Below, in pieces: positions 20,328 to 34,200 of a DNA stretch of 64,000 bases (position 1 is its first letter; each line of letters starts with the position of its first letter). The notes below the pieces were generated by a model, which saw only the letters and a program-made list of their open reading frames with translations, made no database searches and was not told the origin of the DNA. The stretch lies in assembly GCA_945859605.1 (NCBI GenBank), contig OX243820.1, positions 36,682,061-36,746,060 on the forward strand, in the 5' to 3' direction. The stretch comes from Lumbricus rubellus. Taxonomy: Eukaryota > Annelida > Clitellata > Crassiclitellata > Lumbricidae. The translations under genes and the position numbers were made by a program.

Positions 20328-20930
20328 GGGATTGGCGGAAGACTGGAGTTCTGATCGAGGACTAAAGACAGAGAGGCTGAACTTTGGTCCAATGAGGTCA
20401 ACTCAGCGCTCGTGAATAAGCTGGTGCCCTGCGCTTGGCTTTTGAAGGGCGCTTTAGAAGTTTGGAAATTACATGAACTTTCGAGTAACCAACCGTTGTG
20501 ACAATTTTTTTGTAACTGATGTATTTCGTCCTCATACCTGTGTAACACTGGAGCTCCATCAAAAGAATCTTTTTTATCAGACTTTACAAACTTTGCTTGT
20601 TTCATCGTGACAATCGCCTAATGTTTAATTGCGCTATACAAAAGATGTCCAGGGTCTAATGCCGGTAATGCATCTAAATTTATAGATATCGATGGCAATA
20701 CCTGAAGGACCCTGACAACAGTCGCAAATTCGCAAGGTGTCGCTAAGAATAATATTATATTGCGAGGCTCTCTTTACATGCCATTAAAGCTTTTTAAACG
20801 CTTTAAAAATCGTTTGTTTGATTCGAATTAAGACATTTATTCTGTAACAATTTGCATTATGTTATACAGCGTGATAACCTTTCAGACTGATTTACGTAGA
20901 CGTCAAAGGCCTTTATTGGCATGTCAAAGT
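20328..20930 (+). other. 3' UTR / downstream region of TMEM45-like gene
   Basis: No further coding frame. ATTAAA at about 20782 is a possible poly(A) signal. The region is otherwise unremarkable. Confidence 0.45.
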
Positions 20931-20934
20931 TTGG

Positions 20935-21140
20935 CGGGAAGCGGTGGTGCCCTGAAGCCGTAGGGTTCCAGGCTCGAATCCACTTCAAGCCGCCGTGTAC
21001 AGGCCTTGAGCAAGTCCTTCACTTGCAGTTGATCGTGCGCCTCAGTGTGAAATTCCAAAATTCCAAGTTAGTGTCCGCGCTGTAGTTGGGAGCGCTTCCG
21101 AGTATTAATCTTAAAGGGGCGCTATATCAAGCGCACATAG
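20935..21140 (+). mobile_element. tRNA-derived SINE
   Basis: It has a B-box-like GGCTCGAATCC, the body GCAAGTCCTTCACTTGCAG and CAGTGTGAAATTCC, and the tail GGAGCGCTTCCGAGTA followed by GGGGCGCTATATCAA. It belongs to the same family as 45294-45485 and 61171-61352. Confidence 0.8.
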
Positions 21141-21540
21141 GCTAATGTTTGGAGGGAGATCGATCCATATCACGAACAAAAACGCTGACTGGTTTTACGA
21201 AATATTTAATGAATTCGTACAAATAGTTATTAAATTTCAGTTCATTTTACACACAAACACACACGAGACACTTTGAGTGAAATCATTTTCAGTAGACGGA
21301 CGCATGTAAAGAAGAAGCGTTGAACAGAAAAACGCACGAACGAGATCCACGCGTTTACTGAAGAGACTCGTACACAAAATAGTCTTACACCAGATACAGA
21401 ATGCCACACAAACACCGCATCCAACGCCTCTCCAATTTCTCGTAATATCGTCACGATTAATTAATCTAATCCAAATGTAATCGAGCGAAAATACGTCACG
21501 TTTTGTGGAAAAATAAGACCATTTTCGGTTCTAAATGGCT

Positions 21541-21894
21541 CAGGGTTGCCAGGTCGTCGCGAAAAGCGCGACTTTGAAATCGCTCGCGACTGAAAATTTT
21601 GTCCTCGCAACTCGCGCTTTTTTGGGCTACTTTTGAATTGCCTCGCGGTCGCGACGGCGACTTTTTTTGGGCGACTTTTTTTGTTTTTGGAGCGAAAAAA
21701 GGGTGATTTTTCTCGAGATTTCGATCGTAATACTAAAAAAAACGGTCGTCAAAAATTTTGACGAACTTTTTTTTTGTCGTCAGAAGAAATTTTCAATTTT
21801 TGCGACCGAAATAGGAAAGCTCGATGATCTCGCGATTTTCGCGACTTTTTTTCGAAACCTCGGGACAAAAATTTTCCGAAATCTGGCAACCCTG
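21541..21894. mobile_element. hAT-like MITE with perfect 8 bp duplication
   Basis: AAATGGCT flanks both sides (21533-21540 and 21895-21902). Ends are CAGGGTTGCCAGGT and ATCTGGCAACCCTG. The interior is rich in CGCGAC and TTTTTT. 354 bp, non-coding. Confidence 0.92.
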
Positions 21895-21902
21895 AAATGG
21901 CT

Positions 21903-23196
21903 ACATTTTGTCATGCTGGCAAGGTAGAAAAAAATCCAGCAATCACGCGATTAGTGATGGTTGTAAAATCGCTCGATTACATTTGGATTAGATTAATAAT
22001 AATAATTATTGTCGTCTGCGAAGGGTTATCGCGTAATTTACTTGCGAGTTGTGACATGGATGTGAATTCCCTCAAACCATCAACTATTTTTTCATGGACG
22101 CTGAAAAATAAAAGTCTACATACACAGAAATTCGATACATATTACACTAAACAACTCTCAGAAAATGCTTTGTTCAAAACAAAAACAGATCCTGGACACG
22201 ATCCAGGGCATTGACCCCCAAATTGAAATCAGATTTAGACTTCAAACTCATCGCAACAAAATAATGACTTGATAAGACTCTCAATGGCAGCACTACCCTT
22301 TCTCTTCCACTATTTTGCCAGTCTTTACACATTTGAGACTCTTGTCCTTTTTTATGACATTAACTCGAACACAAAAACTTAACTTGAGCACATAACAAAA
22401 TAAACGCACGTACAAATGTTCACATGAAACGTGCAGGTTCAACATAATTATGTGCTCATACAGAACGAATACTGACGAAAAAGGAACCAAGTTTTGCAGC
22501 AACACAACTTACACTTGAATGTGCGAAGTGTACATTAATGCACATAAAATCTGTAGGAAGGTTGCTGTCAGATTACACAATTTGTACAACAAGCCATACG
22601 CAAACAAAACGTCACAAACATACTACACTCACCATACCTTAACATTTTACAGCTACAATGTTTATTCCACTTTGCAAAGATCCCTTTCGTTCATTTACAA
22701 CAAACCATCATCATAGTATACATGTATGATTGTAAACAACAAATATTTTATATATATATGTATAAAATAATCCACACATATATTGATATATATATATATA
22801 TATAACATACATAATTATGCAGACATACATAAACAATTGTTTAGCATTGACTAGACTAGACTTATGTATATAAACACAGTTAGACACAAACATCACATAC
22901 ACAGAGGCATACAAACTGCCAAAGTGTAACTGACTCCACACTGAAATAATATTTGACCAATTAGCCTACGTAGCAACGAAGACGTATTTGAGACAAAAAT
23001 AAGAAGAAAAAAGCAGCACTTAATACAGAGTTGGCGTCTCCATTCTATCCCAAGCATTACATTGTCATTTCATCCTTCCATTCACAAGGAGAGAAAATAA
23101 TACTAATAATAATTACGACAATATATATTTTTTGCCGCAACACGACCATGCTGTTACAAGGGCGCCTTACAGCACTGCTAACATGCGGGTTGAGTC
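21903..23196. other. Intergenic sequence without a recognised gene
   Basis: AT-rich. A (TA)n run lies at about 22750-22803. No exon-like coding signal was found. Confidence 0.4.
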
Positions 23197-23657
23197 CAAG
23201 GCCGTAGCCAGGATTTTATTTCGAGGGGTGTTTTCAGTGGCGGCCTAAAATTAAAAAAATATTTACAATTTTCGCCGCGAAAATTTCTGATGACCTTTTT
23301 TTTTAGTCATTTGGTCGAAATCTGTGAAATATTTTCCATTTTCGCCGCCAAAATTTCTGACGACCATTTTTTTTTTTTTAGTCATTTGGTCGAAATCTGT
23401 GAAATATTTTCCATTTTCGCCGACAAAATTTCTGACGACCTTTTTTATTTTTTTATTTTTAGTCATTTGGTCGAAATCTGTGAAATATTTTCGCCGTCAA
23501 ATTTATTTTACTTCATTTCGGCATTTCGGGGGGTGTTTTCATCACTTTTTCATGATTTTTTGCATGACGAACTATAAAAATGCAATAGATTTTTTTCTCC
23601 ATTTTCCATTTCGGGGGGTGTTCAAACACCCAAAACACCCCCCTAAATACGGCCTTG
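23197..23657. mobile_element. hAT-like MITE, family A copy 1
   Basis: Starts CAAGGCCGTAGCCAGGATTT and ends CCCCCCTAAATACGGCCTTG. Flanks are GTTGAGTC (23189-23196) and GTTGAGCC (23658-23665), a duplication with one change. It contains three internal tandem repeats of about 60 bp with GTCATTTGGTCGAAATCTGT. The family also includes 26907-27174. Confidence 0.88.
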
Positions 23658-23811
23658 GTTGAGCCACATAGACCAAGTGCGATTTCAGCATGGATTTAAA
23701 GGAGTCCAGTGAGCAGCCAGTTAATCGAATAGCGAAAGGAAATCTGTTCCAGCATTGAGGACCAGCGGCCGAGAAAGCACGGCCACCAAAGCAAGTCCTC
23801 ATCCTCTGCAC
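23658..23811 (-). pseudogene. Non-LTR retrotransposon ORF2 C-terminal remnant
   Basis: On the minus strand it reads RAFSAAGPQCWNRFP, then SLDSFKSMLKSHL, the classic C-terminal block of CR1/L2-like ORF2 proteins. It is 5'-truncated and interrupted by the neighbouring MITE. Confidence 0.8.
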
Positions 23812-23950
23812 ACACGTGGGGCGTGGTGGTGTTTGCTCAATTGCTCAGCGCTTCGGCGTGAAACTCCGATGCAGTGTCCACTCTGCATTCAGGAGCGCCT
23901 CTGAGTAGAGAGAGGTTGAAGGGGCGCTATAACAAGTGCACATACAAACA
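23812..23950 (+). mobile_element. SINE fragment (3' half)
   Basis: GCTCAGCGCTTCGGCGTGAA, CTCCGATGCAGTGTCC and the tail GGAGCGCCTCTGAGTAGAGA, then GGGGCGCTATAACAAGTGCA. It lacks the tRNA-like head. Confidence 0.8.
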
Positions 23951-26440
23951 TAGATCAGTCCTCTCAGATGATCGGAGCTGAACCCCGGCCACGGAGGAAT
24001 GAGTCTCAGTGCTACAATCACGTAGGTACTTGGGCGAAGTGATTTTAAAACGAGTCGATAGAGCTTGAAGTCAACGCGAAAATGGAACAGGCAGAAAAGA
24101 CGGCGTCATGGGACTAAGAAACATTACCAAACAACGAATAAATCTTCGTCTTTCAGTTTCTCATCACGCAGACCAAATTATGACGCTTGGTTTGCATGTT
24201 TGCGCTCTGGCATCGTGTCTTTTGGGTTCAATGCCACCTTTTGATATACTTTTTCTTCCGCTGTTCTTGAAAAACCTCAAGTCCGGTTTATTTCACGCCT
24301 ATAGCTGCATTGACTTTGTTCATATGTAGTGCAAGCTCCGAGTCATTGAGTGATGCTTTATAAATGTTACAAATACAGGAACTTTTTACAGTAATCACAA
24401 TTACAATTACTGGCAAGACCGTAAAAATAACAATCGTCAGAAGCGTAATGTAACTTGCTTTAAGCGTAAAGAAAACATGGACAAATATCTAAAAAACACG
24501 TAAACGTGAAAAAATAAAAAAATCCCATCTAACCATCAGGCTAGGACCTTCCAGTCAGCCAAGCCACCTGAAACACCCACTTGGCCAACTAACCCAACCA
24601 AACATCCTCCCATCCATCCACCAACCAAAGCGCATCTAGCTATCCATCCACCCATTGATCTACCCCATCTTATTACCCACTCAAAACCATGCACTATGCT
24701 CCCTCATCCCATTCACTCCTTGCTTTAATCTCTTCTTCCATTCATTCATTCACTAACTTTCAACACCCTTCATCAATTAATCTACCCTCACGAACAAATT
24801 ACTTTTCCATTATGACTGACCGTAAATACATGAGAAGTTGACAGTGCTACTTCACGCCGCATTCCCCAGAGGAGACAGTGTCTAGATCAAGCACCATCAT
24901 TGAAATGGACACCTTAAGCGAAATCACATTTAAAAAAATCACAATCCACAGTAAACTCCAAGTCACAAATCAACAGAGGACGCCTGTACTGGCAAATTAT
25001 AGGCGAGTACATACTAACGTTGCCCAGGCCAACTGTCGTCTGCAGGTCATTTTTCCCCACGCATACTACACACAAATACTTGTGAGGTGAGTACACACTG
25101 CATACCCGCGTATTATACCCTCGATTACGTCAGTAAATGACCCTCGTCCATTACGATATTATTATGTCGCTGTTGAAGTCAAGACATCAATAGAAATCAA
25201 TAGGTTCGATTAAGAACTACAGAGATTGAGCAGCAACTCAACTCACGGTCAGAATATAACTCAAATGACTCGATCGCCACACCATCTGTAAACACCAAAG
25301 TGGCGCAAAGATATTTCACGTAAGAAAAAACACACATGCAACCAACTCAATTCGCTCATTGCAATGCGTCAACGGTTAACATAAGAAAAAACTCATTTTA
25401 AAAATCAACATCCAATTTTTGAAAGCGCTAAACACAGCTCCAACGACAGTACCGGTAATCGGGTTGTAACTTCAGAACTTTCACACCACTCGATTTGCTC
25501 ATACTCGATAAATTTGCTCATTACGCCACCCCAACAGTTAATCAGAAACTCATGTTTTTAAAGCGGCTTTCAATTTGAAAGCGTTAAGCTCAGCCCAAAG
25601 CACTTTATACAAGGCTGGTGGTTTTAGAACAGTCATAGACAAGCGAACAAAAGCACACTACTAGACCTAAGTATGCAGGTTACAACGACTTCACGTAAAT
25701 TATCCTCAAACTGTCAGAGACTCGAATTGCACGCGACTCACAAAAACGCGCCCAAAATGCCAGCCGTGCTCATCCGAGCAGGCAAAATGCTCGGTCCAAG
25801 TTCTGCCGGACAGTTCCAGCGAGATTATATTCGGCAGTGGGTTAGTCAGCGGTCGAAGAGGTCGTCTGTGGCGCTGGCGGTGGAACGAGGACGTCTTCCA
25901 ACTCCAAGTCCGACTTTTGTATCTTTGGAATTGCTTCTTCCCACGACTCCAGACACTGCAAGCATTCAACACAACTTTGTCAAATGCACATCAGTCCAAT
26001 GTATCCTATGATAGTCTAAAGTAACTTTGTAGAATGTATCACAGTTTAACTTGGTACAATACATCTGAAAAGTCTAAAGTAACTTTTAGAATACATCATG
26101 GTTTAACATGACTTGGTGCCATACATCTTAGTCTACAGCAACTTGGTCTAATCATTAATGCATCTTTACACTTAGGTAATAAACACTCTAAATGCATCTC
26201 TTGCCACATGTAACCACATCTAATGCAACTCAATAGTGAGTCAATACGGTTTAGTGTAATGTGGTCTGGTCTGGATCAACCAAGATCTACACAGTCTAGT
26301 CACTAATGTGCCATCAAGTTATACTTCTTCATCAACCAGACAACTTTCATTCATTCACAACTCCTTAGCGTTTGACAAAAAATCACTACATAAATGCCCA
26401 GAAACATTGTGCATTAAATACAGAGGCGCTATATAAATTC
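23951..26440. other. SNX 3' UTR / intergenic region
   Basis: Downstream of the minus-strand sorting nexin stop. The content is low-complexity CCAT-rich sequence at 24540-24790 and an imperfect repeat near 26005-26110 (AGTCTAAAGTAACTTTG and variants). No independent gene is supported. Confidence 0.4.
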
Positions 26441-29400
26441 TCAAAATCCAGATTGAAAGCGAATGATCGGTTTCAAACACTCGATCGAAGCAGACACCTT
26501 CTGGTAGTAGGAGATCTGACGGTCGGCCATTTCGACGAACAACCGGTGGAAATCTTTTCTCTTGTTCTTGTGCCATCTCTCGAGGTCGGCCTTGAGGTCG
26601 GCGTTGGCGCACGTCACCTTGTCGTTGAGGAGCTCCACCTGCTTGTTCAGCTACGCACAGGAAACAAAACATGCGGCTACACACACACCTACACACACAC
26701 ACCTACACACACACACAGTCAACGAATAACTGCAAAGAATTTCATGCTTCATTCAGCCTACTCCGCTAGTAAACAACAACTATAAATAAGAATGTCATCA
26801 AATGAAAAACTATTACCATAGAGGTACATATTATCATCGTCATCATCTTCGGTTATTGATGCCAGCCATTTGACGGTGATGGGTACGAATAAATGATCTA
26901 CATTATCAAGGCCGTAGCCAGGATTTTATTTCGGGGGGTGTTTCTTCGCTTTTTTTAGTCATCAGGTCGAAAATTCATCTCATTTTTCTTAAATTCATTT
27001 TTTGTTCGTTATGTGCTACTGAATGCATTCTATTATTTCATTTCGGGGGAGTGTTTTCATGGTGTTATTTCATGGTTTTTGCATCACAAGCTAGTAAATG
27101 CAATAGATTTTTTCTGCATTTTTCATTTCGGGAGGTGTTCAAACACCCAAAACACCCCCCTGTCCATGGCCTTGTACATTATCCTCAGTCATCTGTTGTG
27201 TTATCCTATTTATAGTATCTATACAATATAGTTTTGTCTGTCATTATTTCATTTTCCTTTGAAACTTGCATGCAGTGCATCAAGTGGGCTTAAGTCAACT
27301 GGCATTTTGTCTACGTGATCAAACCAAACAGCTATAAAAAAACGAACGTAACCGACGTAAATTGAAATACATAAAAATAACATGAAATGAATTCTAAAAT
27401 AAATATGCACAGAATAACACAAAATAAGTGTATGTCAAACTCAGTAAATACGAGAATGTACACAAATCTAATAAAATCAAATTCAAAATAAACGTAACAA
27501 ATACAAAGTGAAAATAAATAAATATCTCTAAATGAAAAATAAACAAGTGAGCAAACAGTTCTTCCAATCTTCGTGTTCTCTACACACCACAAAATAACAG
27601 TTTTTCATGCAAAAGGCACATCTATTTGATTGAAACAAATTATCCTACAACCAAAACTCTGATACATATGTGAATGTGCAGACTTAGTGAAAACACCCGT
27701 AAAGTAACAAATACATTGAGAAAACACACTACCTCATCAACATCCTTGATTGCATACAGAAAGCACAAATTATGTTGAATTTTAAAATCACACACAGAAA
27801 TAGGTTCTTCTAAAATTGTTAAAAAGTGCACTTTGTACATATTGGAAAAAACTATAAAAGTGGCCACATTTAATGGTTGCTACAGAACATTATTTACTTC
27901 ATAATAAATAAGTAAGTAATCAATTAACAATAGCTAGAGCAGTGGTTCTTAACCTTTTCAAGGGAGCCGAACCCCATGAGAAATCCATGACCACTCACCG
28001 AACCCCTAAAGTTTGAACAATAATTTTTTTAACTATGGGAACAAAAGGAAATAAAAAATTGCCAAAATGTGATGCAATATTAATGCATTCAATACATGAA
28101 CTACTAATTGTGCCAGCACTACCAATTGCATCTTAATGTGTCCTTTGTTATTAAATAAAATTTGAAAAATAAAAATAAAATAGCAAATGATTTTCGGATC
28201 AGGACGTTTGGGCGCCGCCGTTTGGGTGCCGGCCGTTTGGGCGCCGCCGTTTGGGCGCCGGCCGTTTGGGCGCGACGCCGTTTGGGCGCCGGACGTTTCG
28301 GCGCGGAAGAAGTTATGTAATGAAATAGCACTTAAAACTCTTTATTTGTCCAGGAATTTTTAATTCAACTATGTTTTGTAATGTGCATTGTTAAATTTAA
28401 TGTTAACACATCATGTTACCCAAGGGAATGATTTGATGTTAAATAAAAGCATTCCACAAAGAACTGAATTACTTTCAGAAGTTCAATGTTCGATTTAATG
28501 TTCACAAACCCAATGTTTTAAAAGATTATGGTTATTAAAAGCGTTATAGAGATACAGTAATTAGTTTCAAATGTTCAACGGTCGACATAATGCCCAAAAA
28601 GGTAATGCTGTAGAAGCGAATGTTTATGAACAGCGTTCTACATTTAATGACAGTTCATGTCGTTCAGCGATACTTTAAGATTCCATCAAAAAGTTATGAG
28701 CTATTCCTCTTAGATACTCGTTGACGTTTCTCTCGAGATAGGTGTCAACGATGGTCTTGATACGGATGTCGGCTGCCACATACTTTCTGCGTTTCGCAGG
28801 AGGGAGGTCTCCCCGCAGGAAAAGCTCATACATGTGATCGCGTCTTTTCTGGACCGATCGAACGAGTTTTAAGTGCTATTTCATTACATAACTTCTTCCG
28901 CGCCGAAACGTACGGCGCCCAAACGGCGTCGCGCCCAAACAGCCGGCGCCCAAACGGCGGCGCCCAAACGGCCGGCGCCCAAACGGCGGCGCCCAAACGT
29001 CACGTACCGAATGATTTTTCACTCACACTCACTAACCGTGAATGTGTATATATTTCAGAGGACCTCTGCCGAACTCCTGGCAGTGGCTCACCGAACCCCA
29101 GGGGTTCGGTCGAACACTGGTTAAGAAACACTGAGCTAGAGTGTCGGGTCTTTAGGTTGTATTATGAGACAGCAGAGCTCTACTCAATAAGATTTCGACT
29201 GTAACATTGTTCAGCAACAAAGATAAAGCGGTCAATTATAAATAGGATAAACTAAAAATATTCATAATTATTACAATTACAACATTATGGAACTATTTAC
29301 CTTGACAACATCTTCGCTGACCTGTTGAAAAGAAACAAAGTCAGAGTCAACTAAAGAAAAATACATCCACATAATAGCAGTTTTAGGCACCTGATGTGAT

Positions 29401-31213
29401 GTCCTATTATCACATTATGACAATAATTATTGTTATTATTAATACGCATTTATAAAGCTCCACTATCTAAAGACGAAGCATCAATCAATGGTGCTAGCAA
29501 TAGTGAGTGAGGACTTGAATCTCAAGATCCCTTAAACCAGTGCTGTCCAACGTGTGGCCCGCGGGCCGCATGCGGCCCGCGAGATGATTTCAAGTGGCCC
29601 GCCAAGGCTTACTAAATTTCGCCCTTTGTGTAAAATGAAATAAACTTAGTAAAGGATAAAGTCACTGGTCGACTTGAACGTTTATTTTTGTTTTTGATTT
29701 TGAGACAAATGCCGATTTGGAATGCTACAAGGAAGACCTATTCGATAATTAAATATATGTTTTTCTTTTCATGGGATTATGTTCCCGTATAATTAGTCTA
29801 AACTTATCTGGAGAATGATACATGACTTCTGATTTTTAACAACTCTTATTACTGTATTCAACTAAACAGACCTCGTGAACCGTCCCGAACCGTTCACTTC
29901 TAGTGAGTCCCTGAGATGTGTAGGCTACAGAGTTCCAGCACGTTTGCAAGACAGTGACTGAGACCATTCCTTCGAGAGATAGCTCTAGTTCTAAGCCTCA
30001 TAAAGAAACAACCGATAAGAGACCGAGTGCCGACGAATGGCGACATTGGCGATGTGTTCGCTCTTTCCGGTTCGACGATTGTGACTGCTAGCAGCCTAGC
30101 TCTTTAGACCGAGACTTTGGCTTCGAGGATTTTTATGGAAGCCAGAGCAGGAGGATGAAAATTTTCCCCAGTCATAAAGTGGATCTTAGCCAAAATAAAT
30201 TGGCTGGGCGACGTAGGCTTAATGAAGAGCAGAGCTGACCAAACTGTGTCCGGGTGACGGAAATGAGTGCAAGTCAGGGATAAAAGCCACCTTGCACATT
30301 TTGGTGCTCTAGGCCTACTATTATGAAGCATGATAATCGTGGTTTGTGTATAGGCCACATGCTACTATTCATTATTATTCCTGTGGACTTGTCGAACTCT
30401 TTCCACAAACTGCTCAAGACTTTTCTCTTTGACAATTCCTGGGTCGGGATCATCTCCGAATCTTAAACCGGCGGTATTTAAATTTCATGTAGGCCTATCG
30501 ATAGCCTGATTGATGGATAGATTATAATAATTGCATATTAAATTTCAATATGCGTTTCAATGTTGATATATTAATAGCAAAAAAATTAACCACTACTTTT
30601 GAGTTTACTGTTGCGGCCCTCGGCTTCAACAACCTTGATTTTGCGGCCCGTTGTGCCAAAAAGGTTGGACAGCACTGCCTTAAACAGTAGCGAAAGAGAA
30701 AAAATGAACACGGAATCATGCACCCTCTGCTCTTATTATAATATCGGTTGATACCGTTTTAAAGGTGTCTAACTGTCATCTGCAATTGTGAGTAAAGGAC
30801 TTGAGTCTCAAGATCCCTATGCTGTAACCATCTTAAGGAAAGAGACTCAAACTCGTAGTCTTCACGTTACAAGTCGAGTTCTCTAACCAATCAGTAACCG
30901 CATTCTAATGTATACTCTTGCCCGTGAGAAATATTCAAACAAGAAAACGCTGTAGCAAAGAGGAATCTGGAAAAGAATGAATGTCTTTCCGAATATATTT
31001 CTGATTTGGTTTGACTGGAATAGATCTCTCTGCTTCCACTGACCTGTTCGCGTTCCTCCTTCTTGCGATTCAATTCCTCGAGCGTCATGTCGTATTCCAT
31101 CTGGATCGCGTCTCGCTTCCTAAGCACGGCCTTTTAACACAGAAAAACCACATGAGATAACCATAACCTGAAATTTTATTGCTTTCAACATCACACAAAC
31201 ATAGCACATAAAA

Positions 31214-31250
<37 letters not shown>

Positions 31251-34200
31251 TATATAAGAAGAACATCAAACTCGACAAGCAGAGTTGCTCCAGCACTTGA
31301 TACCCTATATAATTTAACGTCCAACGCTGAATAGATTCATTATCTCATTGTTCATCGATAACTAAATTACGTTACAAAGGTGTGATTACCGATACGTTTA
31401 AAACAAACCTTGATGGCTTCTGTGTAGAGAACGTATTCCTTCACTGGATTTCCAAACTGAACCTCAGTCGCATCGACCTGTGTTCACACAACAAACAATT
31501 AATAAACAATTAAAATGAACAAGAAATAAACAAAGAAATAAACATACGAATATACATAAAAACAAACGAAGGAATAAAGAAATAAACAAAGAAATAAAGA
31601 TGAGAATAAACAGGGGAAAAAAACCAAAGGAATAGACAACCACACATCCTGTGTTTATCAGGTTGAGTATTCATTGAGCAGCATTCACGCACATAAACAC
31701 TGGGAATGAATGAATGAGTGAAATAATAAATGACTGAATAAAAATGATGATTGAATTGAATAATTATTCAGTGAAATATTGACCAAATAAAATAACGACT
31801 GCACCAAAGAATGATATTTAACATAATGATTCAAATAATGCACGAATGAAGCTGCATTCTTGACAGCTTGATTTTAAGCAAGCGAAAATTGATTGACTGA
31901 TTGACTTCGAAACGACGAATGAATGAAATAACAAATATCATCTGTAACATAAGTACATCATAAATAATTTATGCATCGATATTTTATTTATTTTTATTTA
32001 TTTTAAAATATAATTTGAGAATCAATATTTTAGCCAATCACACACCAGTTCTTGAAGGCCGGTGTAACACTTTTCGACAGATTTCGCTAGGGCCGACAGC
32101 GCCCCACCCAACCTCTCCTCAGAATTCGACCACAACGTGAAGATCGGCCCCCACTCGTTCAGTTCCGCCAGTAAATCTAAAATAAAACATCTGAAAATAT
32201 TGAAAACTATAGATCTCTGAAAAACATATTCACATAGTAAAACTAAAGTAAAATAATTAGACTATCTCCTTAAGATAAAACTCCATTTTAAGATGAATTT
32301 AAAATGTGCAGTCACTATTACTATAACTATTATCATTATTATTATTATTGTTAATTTTATAGATTTATATAGCGTCCCATCAAGAAACCTACTCAGGAGC
32401 ACTCCTAGCTCAGTCACGGCAAAAGACCTGAGAGCTTTATGAAACAAAGTTTAATTGGTGAGATGTAATAAATGCAGCTTTGAAGGGAAGTCATTCAAGA
32501 TGGACGCTCCTAAGTCTCGCCTGGCAGCTAAGCCCATGGAACTAGAAGTTGGTCATTTATGGCAGAGCTTGATACGTCTAATCGTCAGAGACATCGGCAA
32601 CAGAGATTGCGTAAGTAAGATGGAGCACAATCAAGCATAATTCAATCACACTGAGCAATTGCGAGTGAAAAACTTGCTCAAGGTCCTTACACAACAATAC
32701 ACACCAATCTTCTCACTGTGAACTCAAGGAACTCAACCCGTACCATCCACGCTAAAGGCAAACCCCTCAACCAATCCTCCCCCACCGTCGTCTGTCAAAT
32801 TCTTACCGCATTGTTCCTTGACGATCCGTTGCGATATTCGTTCCATTGTTCCGAGTTTCTCGCCAAACGAGTAAACGTAAGTCGTGATGTCGTTGAACTC
32901 TGGCGCTCGGTTCTTCATCATCAACGACGCGCTCATGTTGTGAAACGAGTCGGCGAGTCGAGTAATGATTCCCGTGCCTTCCTTCTTTGCCGACTGGAAC
33001 TCCTAAGACGTTCAACGCAAACAAAATATAACGCAAGTGTTTTGAATAAAACGTAACAAAATACGATGTAAGAGTTTCAACGCGATGCGAAAAAATTTCA
33101 GTGTTCTAAAGGGACAAAATGTAATGACAATTTTTTGGTTGATTAATGATAATTTTTCTGTGCTTTATTAGAATGTTCCAATATCATAAATTATTACACT
33201 GTATCCTTGGAACATCATATACAATATTCCACTCATTGTTCCAGCAGGTCTTTACCGTAATGTAATTAGTAATTTCTATAGCGCCGCTCACAGCCGAGGC
33301 CATTCAGTAGCGCTCCCAGTGCGATAACCACTAGAGAAAAAATAGGTCTTAAGAATACCAGCACATCTTTACCCCCTACCCATTGTTTGGCGGTCAAGAA
33401 TGTGTAGTAGTGTTTGTTGAATGAAAGCACAGGGTGATCAGCGATGCGCTGTAGGAAGTTCTGCAAGGCCACCATTCGCGTCTTAACGAACTCCTGATTG
33501 AAACGATCGAACCGCTTCAGACTGTGCTTCTCTGGAAGAGGCTGAAAACAAACAGACAAACGATGGCGCTACAAAATTTTAAAATATAAATAACAAGTGG
33601 TCTGGACAATGCAATTTCAAGGCTGCATAAATAAGACAATGTCACACAAGTTGTGAAAAACTAAATTAACTACTTGGACAACTTGTTGTGCATCTACGAC
33701 ACAATAATTTTTTATCGTATCTTTCAAAATGTTTGTGTGAGAAAAATGCGATTTGCAATTGGTCAATGAACAAAGAATATTCTAATATTCTATTCTATTG
33801 ATTAATGATGTGAACATCGTTAAATAATTACATTCCAACAAAAATTTTGAAGGTTATAAAGTCAAACCAAAAATAAAATAAACATGCTAAATGACCTGCT
33901 GCAACCTATGATTGTGCCGCAACTGGCAGATACATGCATCAACGTGATACGTGCGTCATAGGAAATGCGAGAAAACAAATTTAAATTAAAAGATTTGACC
34001 GTACGACGAAAAGACGCTTACAGGAACGAGGTGGGTTGGATGGGACTCCTCGAGCCGCTGTCTCAACCAAATGAAGTCGTTGTATCGTCTTCGGACTTGA
34101 TACTCTTGCGAGTCAAACTCACTGCGAGTCGTCTTTCGTACAAAAGAAAAAACACAACATGGCTCATAGTCTAATAAAAAATAATGTGGCCACTTGCAAT

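Larger units (their letters stand above)
27940..29133. mobile_element. Non-autonomous hAT element (Charlie-like ends)
   Basis: AGCTAGAG flanks both sides (27932-27939 and 29134-29141). Ends are CAGTGGTTCTTAACC and GGTTAAGAAACACTG. Of its 1,194 bp, about 814 bp is a second element nested inside (28196-29009). No intact transposase. Confidence 0.93.

Noticed and set aside
25673..26011. 112-codon plus-strand frame and 88-codon minus-strand frame near the SNX 3' side
   Set aside because: No family resemblance and no splice context. Probably chance frames in 3' UTR sequence.
28119..28331. Ala/Arg/Pro-rich frames in repeated GGCGCCCAAACG blocks
   Set aside because: Identical mirrored frames occur at 28873-29124 because they lie in the two arms of an inverted-repeat transposon.
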